Shown: positions 23,300-34,315, numbered from the stretch's first letter. The stretch: 64,000 bases of DNA from Talpa occidentalis (GCF_014898055.3 NW_023604861.1:100752083-100816082), one strand, 5' to 3'. Program-made: numbers and translations. Notes: generated from the letters alone by a model not told the origin.

Positions 23300-25950
23300 A
23301 CTTAAATGAGAAAATGTCACAATTTACCCAATTTCAAAATGGCAATCCAATTTTTGCTCTATCATCCTCCTCCAAACTTAAGGGATGGGAATTCCCTGTA
23401 TTCTTGGCCCCAACAGTGGAGCGTCTGAAAGGTTCCCACATATCACTTTCCACTCTGGAGTCCGTGTTCTCAGGGGACTTGCCTTGTTGGTATCTGGTTT
23501 CACTGGGTGGATGACAAGAAAGGGAAGGATATACATGTAAACAACTACATTTGTGTGTAGTTGTCACCCTAATTCTGGGAGCGTAACTCAGGCCTCTGTT
23601 CTAAGGCACATGATGTCTACTGAACAAAGATGCCATGTGACTTTACATTTCAACCTTGCATTGTCCTAGGGACTAAGTTAAACTTGGTCACTGACACATT
23701 ATGCATTGTTTTCTCAACCAGATATTTTTGTTCAAATTGTCTGTAGTGAATAAATTAAACTGTCTTTCTAAAATCCAGGCATACATTTGCAAAAACTTCC
23801 AGAAAAGGAAAGAATGTTCAAGAGATTGCCTTGAAGATATAAAAGCAAACACTTTCCTAAGATATCCGATTATTTCTCTGGTGGTTCATGTTAGGTCCCT
23901 CACAGAAAAGGAAAGTAATTGAAGAGTGTCTTCTGTGTGTACTTAGAGTAGTATATAGTATAGCATAACACTTTGAGCACCTACTCTGTGCTACGCACAG
24001 ATACTGTGTTTTATTAGTCGTAAGTCATCTGTTGCAAGTAGCTTTGAAAGTTATATTAATTCTGATCAAAAATTACTTTTTAGGTGTATTTTGGGGTTTC
24101 CTAATAGCACTCAAAGAAAACGCTCAAGGTAACCTCACAGATGTATTACTGAGAAGCATGGATTTATCTCACCAGCTTCTCTGGCTTCAATGACTAGCAA
24201 AGGATTTAGTCAAGCCTTGAGGAATCTGATTTAGGCAAGAGAATATGGAGGCAGTATCTTGATCAGAACCAGGCCCACATAGCACTGAGTTCCCAGGATT
24301 TTGTCCCCCTGGACACTTGCCTGATTGGAAACAAGACTTTGGTGAATTCTGCAGGTCTGCAGTTCCAGCACCTTCCTGGATGTCTTGAGACAATTTTCGG
24401 GTTCTCAGAGGGTGTATGTATTTCAGTGTAGTAATATCCTGTCAAACTTCTGTAGGTGCCAAATCTGATAGAACACAGGGGATCCACAAGGGTCAGGGGT
24501 GCTCGCCACACAAAGAGGTGACAGATGCAGGCCTGAGACTTACATTCTTATGGGGACCAGGAACAGACTCAGAGCCAATGGGCTGGCAAGCAAAACTGCA
24601 ACTATCCAAAATTATATTAGTAAATAATACATATTTGTATAATAATAGAATTGGATAAAACTCTGTACAGTATTAAGACAGTCTGCTTCTCAACTTAAAA
24701 TCTTATTCTGTTGGCATGTGGAGAACAAGCATGACATGCATTAAAGACAAGAGCAATTTTAATTTACTGAATAATGTCAATAACTTCAATTCTCATAGCC
24801 ACTTTTAATTTCAGGATCTGAAGAATATACAAATAAAATTGTACTGTCCTAATTGTACTGTCCTCATTTTTCCAATTACCTTTAGAGGTTGTTTCTGTCA
24901 TGAGTACAACCTATGTTATTAGAGTTTAAAAATTAATAATGGCCTGATAAAGTTTCCCCTTTGCAAATATGTTCTTGCTACTTTCTTTTGAATATTTTTT
25001 TTTTTCATTGCTTAGATTTGGCTCTGAAATTATGTGCTGTGGCTGTGGGCATCCTATTTAAATTGTTTGTATTTTGTTTAGTGCTTATGCTCAAAGGTGA
25101 TACTGGGACCCTCTGAGGTTTTATTAACTACATCTTCACTGACATCCTCGTGTGTGTCCTGGCAGCCGTGAGAACAGAGGAAGAGAGAAGCAGAAAAATG
25201 AGTTAGAGTTACTGCAGGATGGCCTGAATTTGGTTTGTCTGTTCCTAATCAAACTCTGACTAAGTCATTCCAAATTCTGGTCTATGCAGAACTATACAGA
25301 AGGAAAAGAGTGAAATGCAAAATTACTGTAATAGAGTATGAGTAATGAAATGCTTTTTCACTAACATAGTGCACACTCACATTAGCAGCCATTTCTAAAT
25401 CTAAAATAATAGCATAGATTTACCTGTCTTTAAAAGGACAGTGCTAGTTCAGAAATTATATCCAAATCTCTAACAATTACCTTTAAAGGTTACAACTACT
25501 AAAGACAGGATGACTAGCTTAGAAAAAATAAAACTTTACTCCCTCCTTATTCCTTTTCTCTCTTTATAACTGAATACTATTTAACTTCTATAGGGCAGTA
25601 AAAGGAGGGCTTTTTATTTCATTTCAGGTTTCTGGTAGATACTTAAAAGTTCTAAAAAAATATTGTAGATGAAAGATTTTTCTGCTGTCTCTTCTTCCAT
25701 TGAATATGTAGAAGAATTTAGAACTTCAGAAAGCTTCCAACGATTTTCATACATTCAAGAACTTCTGGGAGTTGAAGTCAGTATAAACTTTTAAGTTGTT
25801 TAAGAAGTTATTTAAGAACTTGACTTCACCTAGTGCAATACACCCATTTACATATCCTCTGCACTTAGCCCACATATGTGCACTGAGTACCTACTTTATG
25901 CCTCCTCTGAAATTTTACTTATCTACCACAATACCTGGTGAGTGGCACAG
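23300..25950. other. Single-copy DNA, no gene recognised
   Basis: Overlapping frames near 24.2-24.65 kb on both strands show no domain or splice context. No repeat family was recognised by eye over this 2.6 kb. Confidence 0.4.
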
Positions 25951-25954
25951 AGAT

Positions 25955-26185
25955 GAAGAGACTGGGCTCTATAATCTGGCTAGTAGGTTTGAACCCTAGC
26001 TCTGTCACTTTTGTCCTGTATCCTTTGGAAAGTTATTTAATCTCTGATACTCAGTTTCCTTGTCTGTAAATGGGGGGTGATAATTATTCTTGACTAATGG
26101 GGACAACTAGGAGGCTCGGATGAGATATGAGCACTAAAACAAACTAGCTCATATATGTGCTAATTATTAGTCATGGAAATTGAAA
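25955..26185 (+). mobile_element. MIR SINE
   Basis: ACTGGGCTCTATAATCTGGC, GTTTGAACCCTAGCTCTGTCAC, TACTCAGTTTCCTTGTCTG and TAAATGGGGGGTGATAATTAT give the full MIR order with good preservation. Confidence 0.88.
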
Positions 26186-26306
26186 CGATTATTAAATGTT
26201 AGAGTGGTCATAAAATGAAGGATGTAATATTGAGTATTCAGACAAAAAAATGTTTTACCTTCAACAGGATAAATGTTTAAAATAAAACCGAGATTCTTCA
26301 CATCTG

Positions 26307-26643
26307 TGTAGTTATGATTTTTTTTTTTATGTAGAGGCATGTTATTTATTTATTTATTTGTTTGTTTGTTTTTGTTTATACATGCACTGGGTACAGTCAG
26401 AAGTGCGGGAGGGTGAGAGAATTCACCAGAGTCAGAGCCAGGAACAGAGCAGGCAGAAGGACCGAAGTACACTGCTGAGGGGAGCAGCGGGCGGCAGGAG
26501 AGGTCTGCGCACCATGTGGGACCCTCCTCCGGTGGCCAGGGAGCAGCCTGGGATCGAACCGGCGCCACAGAGGCCGCGGGCAGCTGCGGAACCCAGCGCT
26601 CAACCGCTGCGCCACCGAGGAGGCCCTGTAGTTATGATTTTTT
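26307..26643 (-). mobile_element. tRNA-derived SINE, copy 6: CpG-rich subfamily
   Basis: The body is about 26324-26626, with a perfect 17-bp target-site duplication TGTAGTTATGATTTTTT at 26307-26323 and 26627-26643. The tail is built of ATTT and GTTT units instead of the TTTAAAGATTTATT of the others. The tRNA-like head (reversed: CTCAACCGCTGCGCCACCG) retains many CpG dinucleotides (GCGCC, CCGCGGG). Retained CpGs and perfect duplications suggest a younger or distinct subfamily. Confidence 0.9.
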
Positions 26644-26649
26644 AATGTA

Positions 26650-27140
26650 TACAAATATTGAATCATTACATTGTACAACTGAAACAAATATAATGCTATA
26701 TGTCAATTTTACCTCAATAAAAATATAAAATGTGGGTAATTTCATTTTAAAAAAAGAGAAGGCACAGAGTTGGCCCAATATAAAATTATGAGTGTAACTA
26801 ACTCAGCAATGTCATAAGAAATCAGGCAGGTAAGTATATTTGACTCCCCAACAAGTCAGGGATGTAGGAATCAGTAAAAACTGACATTAGGAAGCATTTA
26901 CAGCTTTTTGGTCATAGTGCTATAAAGTAAGAGTAAAACTATAAACGATAACTTTAAATTAATCCTTTTATGTCAACTTGCTGTAGTTAGTGCATTCAGA
27001 CTGGGGTAAGTGACAGATTTGATGTGGCTTTGTCCTTCCTGTACTTTTAGCGCCAATGGCTGGATTCCCACCATACCATCTGTTCCTGACACTTGGTCTC
27101 ATTAACATGACTATTTTTATTGATATACAAAGCAAAGCTT
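26650..27140. other. Single-copy DNA, no feature recognised
   Basis: AT-rich unique sequence following the SINE. Nothing callable. Confidence 0.45.
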
Positions 27141-27149
27141 CTCATACCA

Positions 27150-28170
27150 TCTTAGCTAAGCATTATTTATTGTATCTATATATACAACAATATTAACACA
27201 GTCAAGCACCAGGATTGGGACTTGAGGGCATCATTAAAATCAGCCAGTGTTCAGCGAGAGATTTAATGATGGATTTAATAGTACTAAGTGGGAAAAAATG
27301 CCCTTGGCCTTTACATTCTCATTTAAAAACATATAAAAGAGCAGTAATTCAGGCAGTTATACTTCTCTGAAAGATTTTGCTCTAAATCACAGATGGCAAT
27401 GGGAGGCCCAGGCTGTGCTGGCTCACACCCACTCACTCTGACCGAAGCCAGAAGGGCCTTGTTGGGTCATAATTAGCACACTGCCTGCAAACGCAACTCT
27501 TTAAATCAGAGGCTGGTGAGTGCCAGATTAAAGCATAGAGAGCAGAAAACAAGCAAAAACAATGATCAAGGTATAATCTGGAGGCTGCCTTCTCTGCATA
27601 GCTGCAACCCCAGGCTTCCACCTCATTACGGTACCAATATCAGCATTCGTGTAGTGTGAAGGGATGTACTCTCTGCTTTCTAAGAAAGCCTCAAGGTTTG
27701 GCTCTCTGGTTTACAAGGCAACACACTTCCACCACCAGCTCCTGTTTACCCCTGAGCCCTGCCACAGACAGGTCATAAATTTTTGTTTCAGAAACACATG
27801 ATCTAGCCAATGATGTATATCCTAAAGAGCTCTAATCAGGGGCTGCTGTTCTGAAACTAAACATTTCTGATTAGAGACCATTAGGCTGGGTTTCAAATTT
27901 GAATGGAGATCATTTTGGCAGAGCTGAAAAAAAAATCTTGGATTTAATTCATAAGCTTGGCTTTGAGACTGCTCAGTTATGTACCAGCTCAGTGATCTGG
28001 GGATAGCCATCCTCTGAATCTGTTCCCACCTAGAGTTGGAATACTTCTCATAATTGCTGAAGACTCAGATTACTGGTACCACTGTCTTTTCTAGAACCCT
28101 AGGTAGCCATGCAAATGAATGACAATATGGCTGCACTCTCTTGGAACTTCCACTGAGTGTCTTTGAATAG
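27150..28170. promoter_or_regulatory. Possible regulatory block, repeat-free
   Basis: About 1 kb without identifiable transposon fragments. It contains many AT-rich factor cores (TCATAATTAGC at about 27,467, TTTAATGATGG at about 27,262, CAGATTAAAGC at about 27,527, AACAATGATCAAGG at about 27,557) and a perfect 10-bp inverted repeat of CTCTAATCAG (27830-27839 and 27867-27876). This looks like developmental enhancer sequence, inferred from texture only. Confidence 0.3.
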
Positions 28171-28456
28171 CATTTGGGCTTAACATTCAATAAGTGGCAG
28201 TCAGGTCTGTTTTTAATTGCAGTATTTTCACTTTCACTTTGGAAATGCTGAAAACTTCCATTGAGAATGGGTCATATTAGGTGAAGCTGGTAGAGGTACT
28301 GCCCACAGACCCAGAGGGAAGTTACAAGGCTGAGCCTTGCTACATTTTTAAAAGTCTTGTCAGGAAAAATATGTACCAGTGGCAAAAGTACATACTCTGC
28401 AAATGAAAATATAGCTACAAAATGATCTTCTTTGCATTTTAAAGCAAATTACAGAA

Positions 28457-28828
28457 TCATTCAACTAATTTCAACAATGAAAGGAATGTAGATCCAGTCA
28501 AAATTACATATGCATGGACGCTGGTGATGATACCTAAAATTAGATTCTTGGTGGCAGCTCCTGCAAAAATAAATGCAAAGTGATTGCTCATCAGAAAATA
28601 CATACGTATCCATGTGAAACTCTCTTGCCTGAGATAAATTCTTCCAACAAAATGACTACTCAAGCATTTACCAACCTGCTTTAGAAAATACTGTAAACCA
28701 ATGTTTCTTGTCCAAAATTGTGCATACAGCACAGATAAGGGAAGAAATGTGACAGCAACATCAGAATCTTGAACTGTCTGAAAGCTTATAAAGTAAATGA
28801 AATGCCACCAGAACAGCCTGAAATATGA
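28457..28828 (-). CDS. Unexplained 123-codon open frame, hydrophobic
   Basis: The minus strand is open for 123 codons between a TAG at 28829-28831 and a TGA at 28457-28459. The first possible starts lie well inside the frame, and there is no clear Kozak ATG at its beginning. The translation is rich in F, L, I, W and Y, with hydrophobic stretches near the start (about residues 2-12) and near the end (about residues 85-115), as if membrane-bound. I recognise no family. No splice acceptor or donor frames it convincingly, so it may be a processed-pseudogene remnant or chance; a few frames this long are expected by chance in 64 kb. Confidence 0.15.
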   Translation of the reverse strand, partial: SYFRLFWWHFIYFISFQTVQDSDVAVTFLPLSVLYAQFWTRNIGLQYFLKQVGKCLSSHFVGRIYLRQESFTWIRMYFLMSNHFAFIFAGAATKNLILGIITSVHAYVILTGSTFLSLLKLVE

Positions 28829-29127
28829 CTAAGAACTAGATGAATGTGGTAACTATAGTGTCTAACAGTAGTATCCCAAACAAAAGAACTTTAAAAATCT
28901 ATTAATAAAACTATCATATGCTTTTCAAATCTAGACACAATAGGCCTAATGCTTTGATATTTTGAATGAAATCCACTAAGTAGAACATTCTTTGAATGAA
29001 TGAGAGCAAGATCTGCTTCTCCCTGGTAAAGGAACTCTGAGAAATGTTCACACATCTGAGGATAAAAATGTTTCCTTTATTGAGCACTGTATGCTTTTAC
29101 AATTTTATTATCAATCTCCACTAAGGG

Positions 29128-29315
29128 GTTACCAATCTCCACTAAGTGGTTTTCAATCAGGGTAATATCTGGGGACATTTTTGATAGTCACAACTGAGGG
29201 GTGCTACTGGCATCTAGTGGGTAGAGGTCAGGGTGCTGCTAAACATTCTGTAATTCAAAGGAAAATCCCCCAAAACAGAATTTTATGGCCCTAAATGTCA
29301 ATAGTGATAAACATA
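29128..29315 (+). mobile_element. hAT-type DNA transposon fossil (MER5/MER20-like)
   Basis: GTGGTTTTCAATCAGGGTAA, GGGGACATTTTTGATAGTCAC, AACTGAGGGGTGCTACTGGCATCTAG-type sequence, then GGGTGCTGCTAAACATTCTG and AATGTCAATAGTG. This is the characteristic order of short non-autonomous hAT-Charlie elements. Names are from memory, and the family is given at group level only. Confidence 0.75.
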
Positions 29316-29400
29316 CAACCCAGTAATTCTACTCCTAGGTATTTATGCAAGATAAATGAAAACATATGTCCATGAATGAATGGCTACAAATGAACAGTCA
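29315..29400 (+). mobile_element. Old L1 ORF2 fragment
   Basis: CCCAGTAATTCTACTCCTAGG, then TATTTATGCAAGATAAATGAAAAC and ATATGTCCATGAATGAATGG, the L1 ORF2 'cagcaattccactcctaggtattt' region. Short, directly abutting the hAT fossil. Confidence 0.65.
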
Positions 29401-29554
29401 GATGAAGGACTATAGGGGGGAGGCCCAGAAGATCCCAAACATAGGAGTTTCTGTCCCAGTGGAGGGAGGCACCTCTCTAACAACACAGAGGTGAGTTCTT
29501 GTTCATCTACCTGGGAGGTCTCCAAACCCCATCTTTTTGTTGTTTTTTTTTTTT

Positions 29555-29850
29555 TTTTAATAGAGGTTCTATTATGTAGTCATGATTGATGAAATCATTG
29601 GCTATTGGTGATTAGTTTGATGTATAACTCCCCTCTCCTCCCTGGAGGTCAGGAAGTAGGGTTGAAAGTTCCAACCTCCTAATCACTTGTTCCTATTCTC
29701 CTGGCAACTGACCTCGGTCCGTAGGTTCTAAGGGCTTGCAAAAAAATCATCTCACTTACATAAACTCAGGCTGTTGAAAGGGGTTTGAAAATTCTCTTTC
29801 TCTTATCAAGGGTCTTTACCAGGAACAGGGGTGAAAACCAAACTATATTT
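29555..29850 (-). mobile_element. Old LTR-like repeat, antisense (unclassified)
   Basis: A poly-T start is followed by TCATGATTGATGAAATCATTGG, CTATTGGTGATTAGTTTGATG, GGGTTGAAAGTTCCAACCTCC and AAATCATCTCACTTACATAAAC. It resembles a common mammalian repeat with the module 'tcaccaatggccaatgatttaatcaatcatgcc'. I judge it retroviral-LTR-like but cannot fix the family. Confidence 0.35.
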
Positions 29851-31069
29851 CTTATTTTAAGCCACAGTTCCACAGTTCTCATAAGTGGACTTCAACAGAA
29901 AGATGAACACTTTGAATTGCTCCGAGTTCTCATGTGCATGTTCCCAGTTGAGATCCAGTGAGGTAATACTTTGCCTTCTTGTGCCAGCTCTTATAATATA
30001 AGCAAGTATCCTTTCTGTGGCATATTCAGTGCCATATATATTTATTTTGGCAATTTTGTGCTTTTTGTTTTTGGTCTCACTGTGTTTCAAATAGTCCCCA
30101 AGAACAGTACTAAAAGCTGCCTAGTATTCCTAAGTGCCTTACAGAGAAAATAAGTGTTAGATAAGTTGCAAGTTAGTGTGTTGGCCGTGAGGTCAATGTT
30201 AATGAACCAACAATATATATAGTAAATAAAGTATCTTTAAATAGAAACATACAAAAAGTAAGGTTATGTATTGATGGGTTGATGAAAATCTGACCAGTGG
30301 CTTTCTGAAACCTAACAGTATATTCCCCTTAGATTCAGTATTTGCAAATTTGGCATTCATGGCAACTTTACAGAACATTACTACTGTGACTAGTAGGCAT
30401 CAACTGTACATATGGGTCTTTTATTGGGTTTTATTGGCCTGCACTTCTATTTTTATGTGATGTCTGTTTCCCGAAGCACCACAATATAGCTCTCCATTTA
30501 TTTAGGCTTTCTTTAATTTCCCTCAGTAATTTGCTATAGCTTTCAGAGTATGATACTTAACATTTGTGAAATTTATCAATAATTACTTTCAATTTTGATG
30601 CCACTATGAACGGCTTATTTTTTTCATTTTTGTATTGGTCATTATGTATACAGAGAAATTGATAAGAATGTACATCTTTGACTTATTATCTTATGATAAA
30701 TGCTATTTCTGAAACAATTGCAATGATCATATGGCTTTCTCCTTTATCTGTTAATATGGAAAATTACATTGACTGATTTTTATATGTAAGACCTTTCTTG
30801 CATTCCTGGGATATTTACTTGGTTATGATTTATATATTTCTGGATTTTATTTGCGAAAATTTTGTGAAGTATTTTTGCATCTTTGTAAGCAAAAGGTACT
30901 AATCTGTAGTTTTCTTTCCTCTTCTATTAGTCTCATATCAGTCTCACATAAGTATTTGGCAAGTGTTTCCTATTCTTTTGTTTTCTGAATCATTTTGTAC
31001 ATGATTGATACTTCTTCCTTCAATGGTTGTTAAACTTTATGAGGAAGCTTGGAATATTCTTTGATGGGT

Positions 31070-31310
31070 TAAAATTTAATAACCTTAATGGTCTCACTCA
31101 TAGCAGGAATCTAGAAAACTTAAATAAGGGACCAGGAAAATGAATATAAGAAAGTGAAAATCAAAATCAACAAAAAACTATGAACCAGAGACACTTTTTG
31201 GGGTGGGGGGCGGGAGGGGAAGGATTGGGGTCAGAATGGGGCGTTTGCAATTGTATGGGGGAATATAAAAATAAAATTTAATATTAAAAAAAATAAAATT
31301 TAATAACCTT
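31070..31310 (+). mobile_element. Very short young L1 tail (207 bp) nested in an old L1
   Basis: The insert at 31087-31293 holds only the last few ORF2 codons (GTCTCACTCATAGCAGGAATC then TAG), the G-rich 3'UTR and an A-rich end. It is flanked by a perfect 17-bp duplication TAAAATTTAATAACCTT at 31070-31086 and 31294-31310. It is nearly identical to the same part of the copy at 33.7 kb, so both belong to one recently active subfamily. Confidence 0.95.
31200..31230 (+). other. Strong G-quadruplex motif in L1 3'UTR
   Basis: GGGG-T-GGGGGG-C-GGG-A-GGGG at 31200-31219, with another GGGG at 31227-31230. Single-base loops make this a very favourable intramolecular quadruplex on the sense strand. Confidence 0.75.
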
Positions 31311-31944
31311 AAAACAGAAGTTGGAAGATTTCTATTTTTTCTGGTTTCTGATTTGGTAAATTTTATCAAATTTGGTGAATTTTTACATGTCATCTGAGTT
31401 GTTGATTAATCAGCATAAAGTGGCTCATAATAACCAATTATTGTTCTTTCATGTCTGTGAGATCTGTGATGGCATCCGCTTTCATGCTGATGCTGATAAT
31501 TTGTGTTTTATCTTTTCTTTCTTATTAGCCCACTTAGAACTTTATTAATTTGCTGGCTTTTTCAAAGAACCAATTTTTATTGTATCTACTCTTAATAATC
31601 TCAGTCTTTTAAATGGAAAGTTTAAATAATTTCATTTAATGTAATTATGAAATTATATTAACAATGTTAAGTGTATTATGTTAGGCTTTGGTTTAAGTCT
31701 ATCATCTTGATACTTGCTTTCTATCTGCTCTTCTGTTCTTGAATTTTTTCTTCTCTTTCCTTCTCATTTTGTGTATTAATTTTTCTAGTATTTTTTAATC
31801 CATTATTGTCTTATTTGCTATATACCCCAGTCTAATTTTGAAACATCTGTTTTGTGTTTTTAATATGCATTGTTATCATGCTCTATTATAAAATAATCTA
31901 TTTTTCTACTTCTAAGAACTTTACAATAACCTTTAACTCCCCCT

Positions 31945-32335
31945 CCAGTCCTTGGTAATATTATTGTCATTCACTCTTTTACATACGTTATTACATATAA
32001 GCCATTCCACTTTGTTGTTTGTATTGTTTCCAGCAATAAGGTTGTACTCATGTTTTCATGTTTGTTCTCCCTTTAAATACGGCTCCTTTTTTTCTCCTGT
32101 TGTTTTAATTTTTTTCTTTCTCATTTTTTTTTTTTTTTTTGCATTTTGAGTATATTCTTTAGTGTGATGTTTTTTGTATTTAATCTACTTGGGTTTGCTG
32201 AACTTCCTTGTAGGTTTATAGTTTTTCTCAAATATGCAAGACTTTCAGTCATTGTTTCTTCAAAATATTTTTCTGCCTCTTCTGCAATTTTGTTAATTGA
32301 AGTAACATTGCACTATACTATTACAAAAATTTCAG
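31945..32335 (-). mobile_element. T-rich old LINE sequence, antisense (probable)
   Basis: Continues the T-rich antisense texture of the upstream L1 (CTTTACAATAACCTTTAAC, TTACATATAAGCC, TTTTCTCAAATATGCAAGAC, TCTGCCTCTTCTGCAATTTTG). Consistent with an L1M-type element, but the boundary with the flanks is unclear. Confidence 0.45.
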
Positions 32336-32339
32336 CCAT

Positions 32340-32700
32340 CCTTGTTGAGAATCAATATGTGTATGTAATACCTTAAGTTCACTGCTCAAAGCCCAAATCA
32401 TATCATTGTTCCCGTTTACCAATTCACCCACCTCCTTTCCCACTTTCTTTCTGGTATTCATTAACTGATCTTTCATTTCAAATTTCATTTTTGTTTTATT
32501 TAGCTAAATTGTTTGCTTGCTTATTCTTTTTCTTCTCCTGTGATGTCAAGAACACATATGCCAGACACCTATATTATGACAGAGACCACTGAGATTCTAT
32601 TCTTTCTGCCCCACTCCAATCATTTTTTTTCCTCTCCTGAGTTTCACAGGATAACTTATATGGTAGTATCTTCAGTTTCATTGATTTTTATTTTCTGAAA
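32340..32700 (-). mobile_element. Old L1 3' end, antisense
   Basis: CTTGTTGAGAATCAATATGTG, AAGTTCACTGCTCAAAGCCC and CCCACTTTCTTTCTGGTATTC match the antisense L1 3' end at 7.58 kb block for block. The part beyond about 32,500 is less certain. Confidence 0.6.
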
Positions 32701-32704
32701 TTTC

Positions 32705-33420
32705 TACTTACTATTAAGACTGTTCAGAGAATTTTAAATTCCAAATGGTGCATTTTTAGTTTGAAAAGTTCAATTTTGTATCTTTAATTTCGTATAGCCT
32801 TCATACCTCTCATTTGTACTCATCACCGAGTTTAAGGTACTTAATTCTGACCAGAAAAGGAGATCTTAGGAAGACAAATAGTGCAGCATGAGTACAGTTT
32901 TATGTGGGATCTCTATATTATTTCAAGTCATCAAGTAATTAGCCAAGTTCCTTTATTTTCTGTAAGATAATCCTTTTGCAACTCTTCCCATAACTATTCC
33001 CTCAGAACTATTTCCTTTGTTAAACACATGCTTTTGCAGGTTTTTACATGTGTATTATGTATCAATTATCATATAATTACATAATAATTACTGTAATTGG
33101 ATTTAACTGTATAATTAGAATGTGTAATTACATAATTAAAACATGTAATTACCAAGTTTAAAAGTTATGGAAATTATTTTTTTAATGAATAATGCATGTA
33201 TGAGTAGGTAACTATTGAAGTTCACTACTTAGGACTTTTAAAAATCATATTAACTGAAAACACAATTTAAAATCCAGTTACCAGTTATTCATTTGATGTG
33301 CTGAATACTTTTGAAATATTTAAGTTTTTAATTTTATTAAAATACTAAAAACTCTCATATTAGATATGGGAAAAAGATACAGAAAGACAGCTTTCATTAC
33401 GTGTACATGAAGTCTGACTG
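32705..33420. other. AT-rich DNA with ATTA-rich micro-repeats
   Basis: No gene. At 33060-33150 short TAATTAC/GTAATTA-type units recur in both orientations (CATATAATTACATAATAATTA, TGTAATTACATAATTAAAAC), giving a locally self-complementary stretch. Confidence 0.5.
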
Positions 33421-33430
33421 CATTATTAAT

Positions 33431-33467
33431 ATATGAATATATATAACCCATAATGATATATTCATAT
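33431..33467. repeat. Perfect 12-bp inverted repeat (hairpin/cruciform)
   Basis: ATATGAATATAT at 33431-33442 is the exact reverse complement of ATATATTCATAT at 33456-33467, with a 13-base loop. It is entirely AT-rich apart from one G/C pair. Confidence 0.85.
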
Positions 33468-33483
33468 CTATATGTAGCTTGCT

Positions 33484-33510
33484 CACTCTATCTATCTATC
33501 TAATCTACCC
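33484..33510. repeat. (TCTA)n short tandem repeat
   Basis: About five units of CTAT/TCTA: CACTCTATCTATCTATCTAAT. Confidence 0.9.
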
Positions 33511-33693
33511 ATCTAACACCTAAAATTTCCCTAATGTAATTGACTACAAATAATAAGTAGTGATGACTAGTATGAAAGAAATGACCCACTTTGGTGTTAT
33601 GATGAATCCAGGAAATGTTTTCTCTGATTCTGCTCAAAAGTCTATGTTTGGTCTCAAAGACATAATGTTACTTTTAAAAATAAATGATGTTTC

Positions 33694-34230
33694 TCACTTG
33701 TCATCAGGGAAATGCAAATCAAAACTACCATGAGATACCATCTCACACCAGTGAGAATGGCACATATTAAAAAAACTAGCAACAACAAATGTTGGCGAGG
33801 ATGTGGAGAAAAAGGAACTCTTGTGCACTGTTGGTGGGAGTGCAAATTGGTCCAACCACTATGGAGAGCTGTGTGGAGATTTCTGGACCTACTAAACATA
33901 GAGCTTCCATATGATCCAGCAATTCCACTCCTAGGTATTTACCCAAAGGACACAGAAACATCAATTCCAAAGAGCACCTGCACTCCTATGTTTATAGCAG
34001 CACTGTTTACAATAGCTAAGCTTTGGAAACAACCCAAATGCCCAAAAATAGATGACTGGATCAAGAAGATGTGGTACATATATACCATGGAATATTACTC
34101 AGCATTCAAAAAAGATAAACACATGCAATTTGCAGCAACATGGATGGCACTGGAAGGGATCATGCTCAGCGAAATAAGCCAAAAAGAAAAAGAAAAATAC
34201 CGGATGGTCTCACTCATAGCAGGAATCTAG
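33694..34230 (+). pseudogene. L1 ORF2 C-terminal remnant, open reading frame
   Basis: In L1, ORF2 encodes the endonuclease/reverse transcriptase that copies L1 RNA at nicked chromosomal DNA. Only the last 178 codons are present, open from the truncation point at 33694 to TAG at 34228-34230. The internal ATG at 33712 is not the true start. The endonuclease and polymerase domains are missing, so this copy cannot act. Visible is the C-terminal cysteine-rich signature C-x3-C-x7-H-x4-C (C residues in 'CWRGC', H in 'VHC', final C in 'WEC') around codons 35-53, followed by '[12 protein letters not shown]', '[12 protein letters not shown]' and '[11 protein letters not shown]'. No stops or frameshifts, consistent with recent insertion. 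Confidence 0.93.
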
Positions 34231-34315
34231 AAAACTTAAATAAGGGACCAGGAAAATGAATATAAGAAAGTGAAAATCAAAATCAACAAAAAACTATGAA
34301 CCAGAGACACTTTTT

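Larger units (their letters stand above)
30430..31940 (-). mobile_element. Old L1 ORF2, antisense, interrupted by a younger L1
   Basis: Antisense ORF2 blocks include TCTCCTTTATCTGTTAATATGG, TTCTTGCATTCCTGGGATAT, AATCTGTAGTTTTCTTTCC and, beyond the interruption, CTGGCTTTTTCAAAGAACC. The last is the reverse complement of an ORF2 stretch found in most mammalian L1s. The element continues across the inserted 31,087-31,293 segment. It is diverged and non-coding. Confidence 0.75.

Noticed and set aside
26350..26728. Four overlapping frames of 70-96 codons
   Set aside because: All fall in the CpG-rich SINE copy. Loss of stops follows from GC content.
33712..34230. 172-codon open frame as a host gene
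   Set aside because: It is the C-terminus of L1 ORF2 inside a target-duplication-flanked insertion, with the L1 CCHC signature and 3'UTR.
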